NCBI GenBank assembly: GCA_903823865.1 | Contig: CAIJUJ010000008.1 | Span: forward strand, 1 to 43,176 | From: an uncultured bacterium | GTDB lineage: Bacteria; Patescibacteriota; Minisyncoccia; Phycocordibacterales; GWA1-40-21 | DNA: 43,176 nucleotides | Direction: 5' to 3' | Shown: in pieces, positions 30,743-39,508 of the stretch | Numbering within the stretch: the first letter of the stretch is position 1 | Layout: each line of letters begins with the position of its first letter | The notes under the pieces: generated by a model | What the model saw: the letters and a program-made list of their open reading frames with translations, nothing else | Told to the model about the DNA's origin: nothing | The model's database searches: none | Translations under genes and position numbers: made by a program

Positions 30743-31288
30743 ATGGAAAAATTTGATGTATTAGACAAAAATGGAAATCTGACTGGAAAGACAAAATTAC
30801 GATCAGAAGTTCATAGAGATGGTGATTGGCACAGAGCAGTACACATATGGATCATAAACAGTGAAGGAAAACTTTTGGTGCAAAAAAGATCTCCAGAAAA
30901 AGAAAGTCATCCTAACCAATGGGATATTTCTGCTGCTGGGCATGTTTCAGCAGGAGATAATAGTATAACTTCTGCTGTTAGAGAAATTTATGAAGAACTG
31001 GGTGTAAAAATAAAACAATCAGATTTTAAGTATTTGTTTACTTTAACTTCGCAGACAATACAGAATAATGGAACGTTTATCAATAATGAATTTGATGATG
31101 TTTATTTGGTCAAGATTGACGTTGATATTTCAAAAGTTAAATTACAGAAAGAAGAAGTTTCCGAAGTAAAATGGATTAATCCAAGTTTATTGGCTAAAGT
31201 ATTAGAAAATAAAGATAATTCTTTTGTTTTGTATGATGAAGAATATCCAAGACTTTTAGATTATTTAAAAAAAGCACAGGATCATTAG
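30743..31288 (+). CDS. NUDIX hydrolase (IPP isomerase-like subfamily)
   Basis: MEKFDVLDKNGNLTGKTKLRSEVHRDGDWHRAVHIWIIN...GHVSAGDNSITSAVREIYEELGV. Confidence 0.88.
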   Translation: MEKFDVLDKNGNLTGKTKLRSEVHRDGDWHRAVHIWIINSEGKLLVQKRSPEKESHPNQWDISAAGHVSAGDNSITSAVREIYEELGVKIKQSDFKYLFTLTSQTIQNNGTFINNEFDDVYLVKIDVDISKVKLQKEEVSEVKWINPSLLAKVLENKDNSFVLYDEEYPRLLDYLKKAQDH

Positions 31289-31356
31289 TCAAACTTCAAA
31301 AATATAGATTTACTATATAATTATATTTGGAAAAGACTTTTCAGTTCTACTCTGAT

Positions 31357-31695
31357 ATGATTTTATTATGGAAAAAAGTTGTAAATAATAACCATGAATC
31401 TGTAGAAAAAACACCCCGACCAAATACGTTAGATATTGTAAAAATTGATGGCCGATGGGCACAATCAAACTATAATCTTATTACTTTTTTGGACGACAAG
31501 ACAATATTTAGTATAAATTGGGATGACTATAAACTAGTTAAAGAATGGGGAGGTTCTCCTGTTAGTTTAGTTAAGGAACGAGAAAATTTCACTGAAAAAG
31601 AGATTTCAAATATTTATTGGGGTCCAGAAGAGAAGAAATACCCAAAACTAAAAGAACAGGTATCTGTTTTTGGTGAATTTGAAAAGAATAAATAA
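31357..31695 (+). CDS. Hypothetical protein
   Basis: ORF with no recognised family. Confidence 0.4.
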   Translation: MILLWKKVVNNNHESVEKTPRPNTLDIVKIDGRWAQSNYNLITFLDDKTIFSINWDDYKLVKEWGGSPVSLVKERENFTEKEISNIYWGPEEKKYPKLKEQVSVFGEFEKNK

Positions 31696-31711
31696 GAGAT
31701 ACTTTGATTTG

Positions 31712-32458
31712 TTATTGTAAATTGTTTAACCAATTATCTAAAATAATTGCTGTTGCGATTGCAACGTTTAATGACTCTGCTTTGCCGTAGCATGGAATCG
31801 TAATTTTTTCTGTAACAAATTTTTCAATATCTTTACTTATTCCATTTGATTCATTACCCATAAGGAGTATTCCGCTAGTAGGGAATTTTGTTTTATGAAT
31901 ATTTTCTCCATTAAGGAAAGCGCCTAGTACCGGAAGTTTTGTTTTTGCTAAAAAGTCATTTAAGTCAGTGTAAAAAATACTTACTCTAGTAAATGAGCCT
32001 TTTGTTGCAGTGATAACTTTTGGATTGTAAAAATCAACGGTTTCTTTTGAAGCAACTATGTTTTTAATTCCATACCAATCTGCAATACGAATTATTGTTC
32101 CAAGATTTCCTGGATCTTTTATTTCATCAAGTGCTAAAACTATTTGGTTTTTGTTTATTTTAGGTTCGGTATTTTTATTTTGTTTCACGACAGCAAGTGC
32201 TGAATCATTTGTTTCAAATGTTCCAACTTTTTCTAAATCAAATTGATTTACTATTTCATAAGATTTTGCTTTTTCTCTTATTTTTTCACCATATTTATCA
32301 AAAAATTTTGTTGTTGTAAGTATAAAATCTATATCAAAAGTTGAGTTTAGGACCTCTACTACACTTTTTTCGCCTTCCACCAAAAATAGCCCAAGTTCTA
32401 CACGGTTTTTCTTTTCTTGTAGGGATTTTATTAATTTAGCTTGGTTTTTCGTGAACAT
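31712..32458 (-). CDS. SpoU/TrmH-family RNA 2'-O-methyltransferase
   Basis: VLALDEIKDPGNLGTIIRIADWYGI, LLMGNESNGIS, ITIPCYGKAESLNVAIATAIIL. Confidence 0.92.
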   Translation of the reverse strand: MFTKNQAKLIKSLQEKKNRVELGLFLVEGEKSVVEVLNSTFDIDFILTTTKFFDKYGEKIREKAKSYEIVNQFDLEKVGTFETNDSALAVVKQNKNTEPKINKNQIVLALDEIKDPGNLGTIIRIADWYGIKNIVASKETVDFYNPKVITATKGSFTRVSIFYTDLNDFLAKTKLPVLGAFLNGENIHKTKFPTSGILLMGNESNGISKDIEKFVTEKITIPCYGKAESLNVAIATAIILDNWLNNLQ

Positions 32459-32504
32459 ATAAATATGATATCACAAAAAGAATACATCTGATATACTTTT
32501 AATT

Positions 32505-33056
32505 ATGAAAGTTTTACTTATTGATAACGGAACAACGCTTTTAGAAAAATTAAAGACACTTATACCCGGAGAAGAATCTATTATAAGATTTGATAATTTA
32601 AAAGATATTCTAACTGATAGTTTTGATCTGGTTATTTTATCTGGTGGAAGCGCATATTATTTAGTAGAAAATGAAGCTAAATTTAGTGAGGAATTAAAAT
32701 TTTTAAGGAATACAACAAAACCAGTTATTGGTATTTGTTTTGGTTTTGAATTAATAGTGAAGGCTTTTGGTGGAGAAATCAAAAAATTAGAAAATATAGA
32801 TAAGGGAGAAAAAGAAATTGAAATTTTAGATAATACCTTGTATAAAAAACCAATAATAAAAGTTTATGAAAGTCATGGATGGGGAGTACAAAAATTACCA
32901 GAAAATTTTGATATTTTAGCTAAATCAGTTGTTGGTCCTGAAATAATTAAACATAAAACTCAACCAATATATGGATTTCAATTTCATCCTGAGAATTTTG
33001 TTGATGAATTGGAAGGAGATGAAATTTTTCTTCAATTATTTTCTAATTTGGCATAA
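32505..33056 (+). CDS. Class I glutamine amidotransferase-like protein
   Basis: DLVILSGGSAYY, PVIGICFGFELIVKAFGG, IYGFQFHPENF. Confidence 0.8.
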   Translation: MKVLLIDNGTTLLEKLKTLIPGEESIIRFDNLKDILTDSFDLVILSGGSAYYLVENEAKFSEELKFLRNTTKPVIGICFGFELIVKAFGGEIKKLENIDKGEKEIEILDNTLYKKPIIKVYESHGWGVQKLPENFDILAKSVVGPEIIKHKTQPIYGFQFHPENFVDELEGDEIFLQLFSNLA

Positions 33057-33064
33057 TTATTAAT

Positions 33065-33508
33065 ATGAAATTTACATTTATTTCAGTTGGAAAAAAGAAT
33101 GATTCTGATATTGAAGAAGCAGTGGCAGATTATACCAAGAGAATTAAGCGATATTTTCCAGTTGAATGGAAATTAATTCCAACCTCTGACAAAGAAAAAG
33201 AAGGAGAATCAATTTTAAAAATTTTGGGCAGTGGGGATTTTATCATGGCACTTGATGATAAAGGAAAAGAATTAGATACAATTGAGCTTTCGCAATTTAT
33301 TGAAAAGAGAATGTCTGTTAGTGACAAAAGAATCGTATTTGTTATTGGCGGAGCTTATGGTTTTTCTGATGAAGTCTATAAAAGAGCAAATTTTAAATGG
33401 TCACTTTCAAAACTTACATTTCCACATCAACTCGTACGACTTATTTTAGTCGAGTCTTTATACCGAGCGATTTCGGTGATTAAAAAAGAGCCGTATCATC
33501 ATGGATAA
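33065..33508 (+). CDS. rlmH: 23S rRNA (pseudouridine1915-N3)-methyltransferase RlmH
   Basis: MKFTFISVGKKND...FIMALDDKGKELDTIELSQFIEKR...FVIGGAYGFSDEVYKRA...HQLVRLILVESLYRAISVIKKEPYHHG. Confidence 0.93.
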   Translation: MKFTFISVGKKNDSDIEEAVADYTKRIKRYFPVEWKLIPTSDKEKEGESILKILGSGDFIMALDDKGKELDTIELSQFIEKRMSVSDKRIVFVIGGAYGFSDEVYKRANFKWSLSKLTFPHQLVRLILVESLYRAISVIKKEPYHHG

Positions 33509-33511
33509 ATT

Positions 33512-33545
33512 AAAAAGAGGGGCGACCGAAGGTCGCCCATCTTTT
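33512..33545. terminator. Terminator after rlmH
   Basis: aaaagaggggcgacc-gaa-ggtcgcccatctttt. Confidence 0.65.
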
Positions 33546-33557
33546 AAATTTGATTTT

Positions 33558-33761
33558 TTAAAGTCCTAAACCAGAAAGACTACTCGTATAATTGCTTATA
33601 AATGAAGGCAAAACGAATATCATTATTATTAAAGGTATAATTATGACTGCTACAGAAATAATCATCGTCCACAAGAAATATTTTCTTGTTTTTTCTACAG
33701 AATCGTAGATTTTGTTTACTTTTTGTTCAAGTTCAACTAGTTTTTTGTCAATATTTTCCAT
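33558..33761 (-). CDS. Small hypothetical membrane protein
   Basis: 67 aa, coiled-coil plus TM. Confidence 0.45.
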   Translation of the reverse strand: MENIDKKLVELEQKVNKIYDSVEKTRKYFLWTMIISVAVIIIPLIIMIFVLPSFISNYTSSLSGLGL

Positions 33762-33820
33762 GTATTTATTATATCATAGGTTTGGTATAATATTTGTATT
33801 ATCAACTAAACATAAAAAAT

Positions 33821-34213
33821 ATGAAAAAAGGATTTGTAACAAATATTGAAAGTGACACATTGGCAAATAATAATTTTAGGAAAGTCGTTTTTACTTCAAA
33901 GTATGGGCAAGTTGTTTTGATGAGTTTGCTTCCAAATGAAGAAATAGGAATGGAAGTTCATGAAGTTACGGATCAATTTTTCCGTATTGATAGTGGAGAA
34001 GGAAAAGTGATAATTGATGGGGAAGAAGCAATAATTTCAGATGGATTTGCAGTTGTTGTCCCCGCTGGTTCGCAACACAATGTCATAAATACTTCAAGTG
34101 AAAAGTCATTGAAACTTTATACAATTTACATGCCACCACATCATAGAGATGGAGTAATTCATGCAACAAAAGCTGATGCGGAAAAAGATACAACTGATGA
34201 ATATGAAGGATAA
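33821..34213 (+). CDS. Cupin-domain protein
   Basis: LMSLLPNEEIGMEVHEVTDQFFRIDSGEGKVIIDGEEAIISDGFAVVVPAGSQHNVINTS. Confidence 0.85.
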   Translation: MKKGFVTNIESDTLANNNFRKVVFTSKYGQVVLMSLLPNEEIGMEVHEVTDQFFRIDSGEGKVIIDGEEAIISDGFAVVVPAGSQHNVINTSSEKSLKLYTIYMPPHHRDGVIHATKADAEKDTTDEYEG

Positions 34214-34946
34214 TAATATAATTATTTTTAGTGACGGTTCAGCAAGGGGAAATCCTGGCCCGGGTGGCTGGGGTGCTGTTGTTTGTGCTGATGAAAAAGT
34301 TATTGAGCTTGGTGGTAGAGAAGCACACACAACAAACAATAGAATGGAGCTTACTGCTGCGATTGAAGCTTTGTCTTTAATAAAAAAAGGTGGAGCTGAT
34401 ATTATTTTAAACACAGATTCTGCTTATGTCGTAAATGGAATTACAAAATGGGTTTATGGTTGGCAAAAAAATAATTGGAAAACTTCTGAAAAAGAGCCGG
34501 TAGTAAATAAGGATTTATGGGAAGAACTTATAAAAGTTGCAGGTATTAACTCCAGTCAAATAAAAAGCCAATTTGACGGGGCGAGAAAAATAAAGTGGAA
34601 TCAGATAGGTGGGCATGTTGGTGTACCGGGGAATGAAAGATGCGATGAAATTGCCACATCTTTTGCTGATAATCTTGCGGTCAAACTATTTAACGGTAAA
34701 GCTTCAAGCTATGAATATGATTTGTCTGACACAAAAGGTAGTGGAATAAAAAAGAAAGCAAAAAAACAAAATAAAATTCTAGCATATTCATATTTAAGCT
34801 TGGTTCACGGGGTTTTGAAGATTGATAAGACGTGGGCTGAATGTGAAAAAAGAGTAAAGGGTGTAAAGGGAGATATAAAATTTAAAAAAGCTGTAAGTGC
34901 AGAAGATGAAAAACAGATTTTGAAGGAGTGGTTAAACAATAAATAA
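34203..34946 (+). CDS. rnhA: Ribonuclease HI with C-terminal extension resembling a hybrid-binding/viroplasmin domain
   Basis: IFSDGSARGNPGPGGWGAVV, NNRMELTAAIEAL, NTDSAYVVNGI, GHVGVPGNERCDEIA; C-term GVLKIDKTWAECEKRVKGVKGDIKFKKA. Confidence 0.85.
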   Translation: MKDNNIIIFSDGSARGNPGPGGWGAVVCADEKVIELGGREAHTTNNRMELTAAIEALSLIKKGGADIILNTDSAYVVNGITKWVYGWQKNNWKTSEKEPVVNKDLWEELIKVAGINSSQIKSQFDGARKIKWNQIGGHVGVPGNERCDEIATSFADNLAVKLFNGKASSYEYDLSDTKGSGIKKKAKKQNKILAYSYLSLVHGVLKIDKTWAECEKRVKGVKGDIKFKKAVSAEDEKQILKEWLNNK

Positions 34947-34947
34947 A

Positions 34948-35580
34948 ATGAACATAATATTTTTTAGATATAAGACAAAGTATGATATGTGCAATGTGTG
35001 GATGCGTATTCAAGAACATTGTTTAAGTACGAGCATTGGTCATAAAGTAGTTAGTCAGAAAGATATAATTAATTGGTGGAAAACTTTTCCAAAAGGCAAT
35101 GTAAATTACATGCATTATTGGGACGGATTTAATTTTCCAAGTAAAGACGTTGATAGTTTTTTGAAAACATATAAAAAAGAAAAGTTACTGATTCAGGAAC
35201 AAAAAGCATTAAAAATTTTAAATAAAATTTATTCAACTTCTTCATATTATGTAATTGCTGGAGTAAATAATGAAACTTTTATTCATGAATTACACCATGC
35301 GTTATTTTATTTAGATAAAAAATATAGAAGTGAAATCACAAAAATAATCAAAAAGTATAATGTAAAAGAAATAGAAGCAAAGCTTGCAAGTGAAATGGCC
35401 TATCCAGAAGATACCATGATAGACGAAGTGTCGGCATATCTTATCGGTAGTGAAGGAGATTTGATAAAAGAATGTGGTATAAACACAAAAAAATACAAAA
35501 ATGTTATGTTAGAATTGCTCCAATTGTACACAAAGAATATTATTAAATTGGTAGATATTAAAATAATTGATAGTTTATAA
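34948..35580 (+). CDS. Uncharacterised protein with an HExxH-type motif
   Basis: ETFIHELHHALFYLDKKYRSEI; conserved acidic TMIDEVSAYL downstream. Confidence 0.5.
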   Translation: MNIIFFRYKTKYDMCNVWMRIQEHCLSTSIGHKVVSQKDIINWWKTFPKGNVNYMHYWDGFNFPSKDVDSFLKTYKKEKLLIQEQKALKILNKIYSTSSYYVIAGVNNETFIHELHHALFYLDKKYRSEITKIIKKYNVKEIEAKLASEMAYPEDTMIDEVSAYLIGSEGDLIKECGINTKKYKNVMLELLQLYTKNIIKLVDIKIIDSL

Positions 35581-35597
35581 AATTAATATAAAATCAT

Positions 35598-35629
35598 TAA
35601 AAAACGAAGGTTAAACCTTCGTTTTTTAA
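35598..35629. terminator. Terminator hairpin
   Basis: ttaaaaaacgaagg-ttaa-accttcgttttttaa. Confidence 0.75.
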
Positions 35630-35651
35630 ATTATATGTTAAAATGTTCTTG

Positions 35652-35782
35652 CCCGTTAAAGTTTTTGCTGACGCATTAAAAATGCGGTACTGGTTTTTAT
35701 GTTTATATATAGATGATTTTTAATTAAATTTATGATATCAAGATTACAATTACATTTTTATCAGCAAAAATTTTTCTCGGGT
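35652..35782 (+). promoter_or_regulatory. Conserved 5' leader with complementary termini (copy B), upstream of comEC
   Basis: CCCGttaaagTTTTTGCTGAcgcatt...acatttttaTCAGCAAAAAtttttctCGGGTaaATG. Confidence 0.7.
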
Positions 35783-35784
35783 AA

Positions 35785-37305
35785 ATGAAAAATAATTTTT
35801 CTTTAATAATTTCAATCGTTGCCTTCATATTGGCAATTTTTTTGTGTTCATTTTTTAAATTTGGTATTACTTTTGCATTTTTTCTTATTTTTCTTTCAAT
35901 AATTTTATTTTTGTTTAGAAAATTTGTTGCTATAGATTTTGAAAGCAAACAAAAAATATATTTACTAGTAATTTTTCTATTTTCTTTTGCACTTGGCGTT
36001 ATAAGATATGAAATTAAGGATTCTAAACCGTTGGATATTAATTTGGAGAATAATGTTGGTAATAAAGTCATAATTTCAGGTGTTATTTCTGATGAACCAA
36101 CAAGAAAAGAAAAACAGGCTATATTAGTTGTAGATTTTAAAAATATTATTGTTTCTAGCTCAACTTTGACCGTTTCTGGTAAAGGAATTGTAAGTACGGA
36201 TTTATATCCTGAACTAAAATATGGAGATATGATAAATATTTCTGGTAAATTGGAAAAACCTACAAATATTTCAAATTCTAGTGGTAATGCGACAAGTGCA
36301 GGCGAGTTTGATTACATCTCTTATTTAGGAAAAGACGATATTTTTTATAAAATTGATTTTGCAAAGGCAAAACTTGTCTCAAGTGGGCATGGAAATATAA
36401 TTAAAAGCATTTTATTCAAAATTAAAAATTCTTTTACGGATAATATCGAAAAAACTATAAGTGCACCTGAATCTTCTCTTCTCTCTGGAATATTACTTGG
36501 TGCAAAAAGTTCAATAGATAAAAATACATCGGACATTTTTCGCAAAGCTGGGCTTTCTCACATAGTTGCGCTTTCCGGGTACAACATTACAGTCGTCGCG
36601 GATGCAATTATGAAAGCATTTTCATTTCTTCCACATACTTTTGGATTTCTAGGAGGAATTATTGGAATAATTCTATTTGTAATTATGGCTGGGGCATCTT
36701 CTACCGCGGTGCGAGCGGGAGTAATGGCACTTATTGTTATTTTGGCACAAATTACTCGCAGAAATTATCAAGCGGGGAGAGCACTTATTGTCGCAGGGCT
36801 TATCATGGTGATTATTAATCCAAAAATTTTAGTTTTCGATATTTCTTTTGAACTTAGTTTTTTGGCAACAATCGCAATTATTTATGTTGCACCAATTTTG
36901 AAAACAAAATTTACTTTTATAACAGAAAAATTTGGTATGCGTGATATTATTTCTTCAACAATTTCAGCACAGATACTTGTTTTACCTTTAATACTTTATA
37001 AAATGGGTTTACTTTCACTTGTTGCACTGCCTGCGAATATTTTAGTGCTTGCATTTATACCTGCCACAATGCTTTTTGGTTTTATTACTGGAGCTCTTGG
37101 TTTTTTATGGATTCCACTCTCGCTTCCTTTTGCTTGGATATCTTGGGTACTACTCGCGTACATAATTTCCGTTTCTAATTTCTTTGCGAGTTTGCCATTT
37201 TCTTCAGTAAATATAACGTGGTTTTCGTTTAGTATAATGGCAATATGTTATATTATAATTGCCGTTTGGGTGATTTATCAAAATAAACAATTAATTAAAA
37301 AATAA
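35785..37305 (+). CDS. comEC: ComEC/Rec2 competence membrane domain protein (DUF4131 plus Competence)
   Basis: LLSGILLGAKSSIDKNTSDIFRKAGLSHIVALSGYNITVVADAI...AGASSTAVRAGVMALIVILAQITRRNYQAGRAL. Confidence 0.9.
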   Translation: MKNNFSLIISIVAFILAIFLCSFFKFGITFAFFLIFLSIILFLFRKFVAIDFESKQKIYLLVIFLFSFALGVIRYEIKDSKPLDINLENNVGNKVIISGVISDEPTRKEKQAILVVDFKNIIVSSSTLTVSGKGIVSTDLYPELKYGDMINISGKLEKPTNISNSSGNATSAGEFDYISYLGKDDIFYKIDFAKAKLVSSGHGNIIKSILFKIKNSFTDNIEKTISAPESSLLSGILLGAKSSIDKNTSDIFRKAGLSHIVALSGYNITVVADAIMKAFSFLPHTFGFLGGIIGIILFVIMAGASSTAVRAGVMALIVILAQITRRNYQAGRALIVAGLIMVIINPKILVFDISFELSFLATIAIIYVAPILKTKFTFITEKFGMRDIISSTISAQILVLPLILYKMGLLSLVALPANILVLAFIPATMLFGFITGALGFLWIPLSLPFAWISWVLLAYIISVSNFFASLPFSSVNITWFSFSIMAICYIIIAVWVIYQNKQLIKK

Positions 37306-37382
37306 TATAATTTCACACTGGATTTCCGCTTTCGCAAGGATGACAAATCGAACACTGTCATTCCCGCGCAGGCGGGAATCCA
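37306..37382. repeat. REP-like palindromic repeat block upstream of GIY-YIG
   Basis: tataatttcacactggatt (37306-37324) repeated at 37676-37694; ttcccgcgcaggcgggaa palindrome. Confidence 0.8.
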
Positions 37383-37395
37383 GTATAATGTTTTT

Positions 37396-37680
37396 ATGAA
37401 ATATTATTATGTATATATTTTAGCAAGTAAACGTGATGGGACGTTGTATATAGGAGTCACAAATGATTTATTGAGAAGAGTATACGAACACAAAAATAGT
37501 TTAGTTGATGGTTTCACCAAGAAATACAGCGTAAATATACTCGTATATTTTGAACAAACAACAGATGTCTACAGCGCAATAGTAAGAGAAAAATGCATCA
37601 AAAAGTGGAATAGATTATGGAAAAGAAGATTAATTGAAAAAGAGAATCCCGAATGGAAAGATTTGAGTTTAGAATTATAA
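37396..37680 (+). CDS. GIY-YIG endonuclease family protein
   Basis: MKYYYVYILASKRDGTLYIGVTNDLLRRVYEHKN...YFEQTTDVYSAIVREKCIKKW. Confidence 0.88.
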   Translation: MKYYYVYILASKRDGTLYIGVTNDLLRRVYEHKNSLVDGFTKKYSVNILVYFEQTTDVYSAIVREKCIKKWNRLWKRRLIEKENPEWKDLSLEL

Positions 37681-37834
37681 TTTCACACTGGATTCCCGCC
37701 GGAGTTTATCCTCGTGAAGACGGGGACGGGTGACACAAAAATATAGAAATAAATAAGCAATTGTCATCCTCGCGGATGCGGGGATCCAGAATTAATTAAT
37801 TTTACACTGGATTCCCGCCTGCGCGGGAATGACA
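37676..37834. repeat. REP-like repeat block downstream of GIY-YIG
   Basis: tataatttcacactggatt; tgtcatcctcgcggatgcggggatcc; cactggattcccgcctgcgcgggaatgaca. Confidence 0.8.
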
Positions 37835-37879
37835 ACAAGAAATGCAAGAATAACAAAAAAACAACAATACAAAAACATA

Positions 37880-38740
37880 ATGAAAATATTTCACATCAAT
37901 AAAATAAAAATATATTTTTTACTACTGCTTATTTTGGCAAATTTGATGATTTTTTATACAGTTTTTGCTGAAACAAAAGGAAATCTTTTAAGAGTTTCAT
38001 TTTTGGATGTAGGACAAGGCGATGCAATTTTTATTGAGTCGCCAACTGGCAATCAACTACTCATTGATGGGGGACCAGACACAACTATTTTAAATGCTTT
38101 GGGCAGAGTGATGCCTTTTTATGATAAAACTATTGATGCTGTGCTTGTAACACATCCAGATCAAGATCATATTGGCGGAATTCCAGAAGTTTTGAAAAAT
38201 TTTACTGTCGGAGAATATATCAGCAGTGGTGCAACTTCAAGCACGGGCACATCTCTCGAATTGCAAAATGATTTAAAAAAATTTAATATAAAAAAAGAAA
38301 TCGCAAGGGCAGGAGAAATTATTGACCTCGGTGGTGGGGCGATTTTAAAAATTTTGTATCCAGTAAGTGATCCAAAAGGTACAGATACGAACAAATATTC
38401 CGTAGTGGCAAAACTATATTATGGTAATTCAACTTTTATTTTTACCGGAGATGCACCGACTGATGTTTTAAATTATTTAGCAAAAACTGATGGCGGTAAA
38501 TTAAAAAGTGATGTGCTAAAAGTGGCGCATCATGGCTCTAGAAATTCACTTTCACCAGAGTTTCTTTCTGCGGTTGCGCCAGAATATTCTGTTATTTCAG
38601 CAGCAAAAAACAATAGTTTCGGACATCCACATCAAGAAATATTGGATTTTTTGAATAGTATTAAAAGTCGAATACTCGGCACTTATGATTTGGGGGATAT
38701 ATATTTTGTTTCGGATGGACAAAATAGTTATCAACATTAA
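37880..38740 (+). CDS. ComEC-type metallo-beta-lactamase domain protein
   Basis: LRVSFLDVGQGDAIFIESPTGNQLLIDGGPD...VTHPDQDHIGG...VLKVAHHGSRNSLSPEFL. Confidence 0.9.
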   Translation: MKIFHINKIKIYFLLLLILANLMIFYTVFAETKGNLLRVSFLDVGQGDAIFIESPTGNQLLIDGGPDTTILNALGRVMPFYDKTIDAVLVTHPDQDHIGGIPEVLKNFTVGEYISSGATSSTGTSLELQNDLKKFNIKKEIARAGEIIDLGGGAILKILYPVSDPKGTDTNKYSVVAKLYYGNSTFIFTGDAPTDVLNYLAKTDGGKLKSDVLKVAHHGSRNSLSPEFLSAVAPEYSVISAAKNNSFGHPHQEILDFLNSIKSRILGTYDLGDIYFVSDGQNSYQH

Positions 38741-38794
38741 GAATTACGGGGAGGTTTTTGCTTTATTTGTTATTAGATATATAATTAATAGTCT

Positions 38795-39466
38795 ATGAGA
38801 ATAATAAAAATATCAAAGACAGTAAAGGTTTTTTGTTTATCAACGCTTGCCACAATAGTTTTTTTGTTTATAACTATTTTTACCAATTTTACCAATATAG
38901 GGACAGAATTTGCCTTTGCACTATCTACTAGTAGTGCGGTGGTGGTCACTCTAAATGTTGATGCTGGAATAGCCATTACCAGCCCAAGCAATATATCTAT
39001 GAGCAGAAACTTATCTATGGTCAATATGACCGCAGTTGCTTCATCTACTTGGACAGTAACAACAAATAATATTACAGGTTATAACCTAACAGTAAAAGCA
39101 AGTACGGCTCCTGCTATGCAACAAAATGCAACAACTACCGTAGCCGATTATACTCTTGTAACTCCGTCCACATGGTCAGTTTCTGCTGGGGCAGCAGCAT
39201 TTGGATTTTCTGCATACGGTCCAGATACTAACACCACTACTTGGGGAAGTGCGGGAACATGTCAGGCTTCTGCCAATGTACCTTCTGCTTTAAAATATCT
39301 AGGTTTTACTACAAGCACTAGTACTCCTGTTGTTGCAACAAGAGCAGCCACAACAACGTTTGCAGGAAGTGCTACGACGGTTTGTTTTGCTGTAGAACAA
39401 AATGCATTTTATATTCCTTCAGGAACATATACAGCAACGATTACTGCAACCGCTGTTACCATCTAG
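38795..39466 (+). CDS. Secreted WxL-like surface protein
   Basis: Signal peptide; ASSTWTVTTNNITGYNLTVKAST...SGTYTATITATAVTI. Confidence 0.5.
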   Translation: MRIIKISKTVKVFCLSTLATIVFLFITIFTNFTNIGTEFAFALSTSSAVVVTLNVDAGIAITSPSNISMSRNLSMVNMTAVASSTWTVTTNNITGYNLTVKASTAPAMQQNATTTVADYTLVTPSTWSVSAGAAAFGFSAYGPDTNTTTWGSAGTCQASANVPSALKYLGFTTSTSTPVVATRAATTTFAGSATTVCFAVEQNAFYIPSGTYTATITATAVTI

Positions 39467-39508
39467 TTTAATTATTAGTTTTGTTTATTAATTTATTAAA
39501 TAAAAACA

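Noticed and set aside
37303-37882. Sequencing frameshift splitting ComEC
   Set aside because: The two parts are ~570 bp apart with an intact GIY-YIG gene between, and the MBL part has its own start and TM segment, so a simple frameshift cannot explain it.
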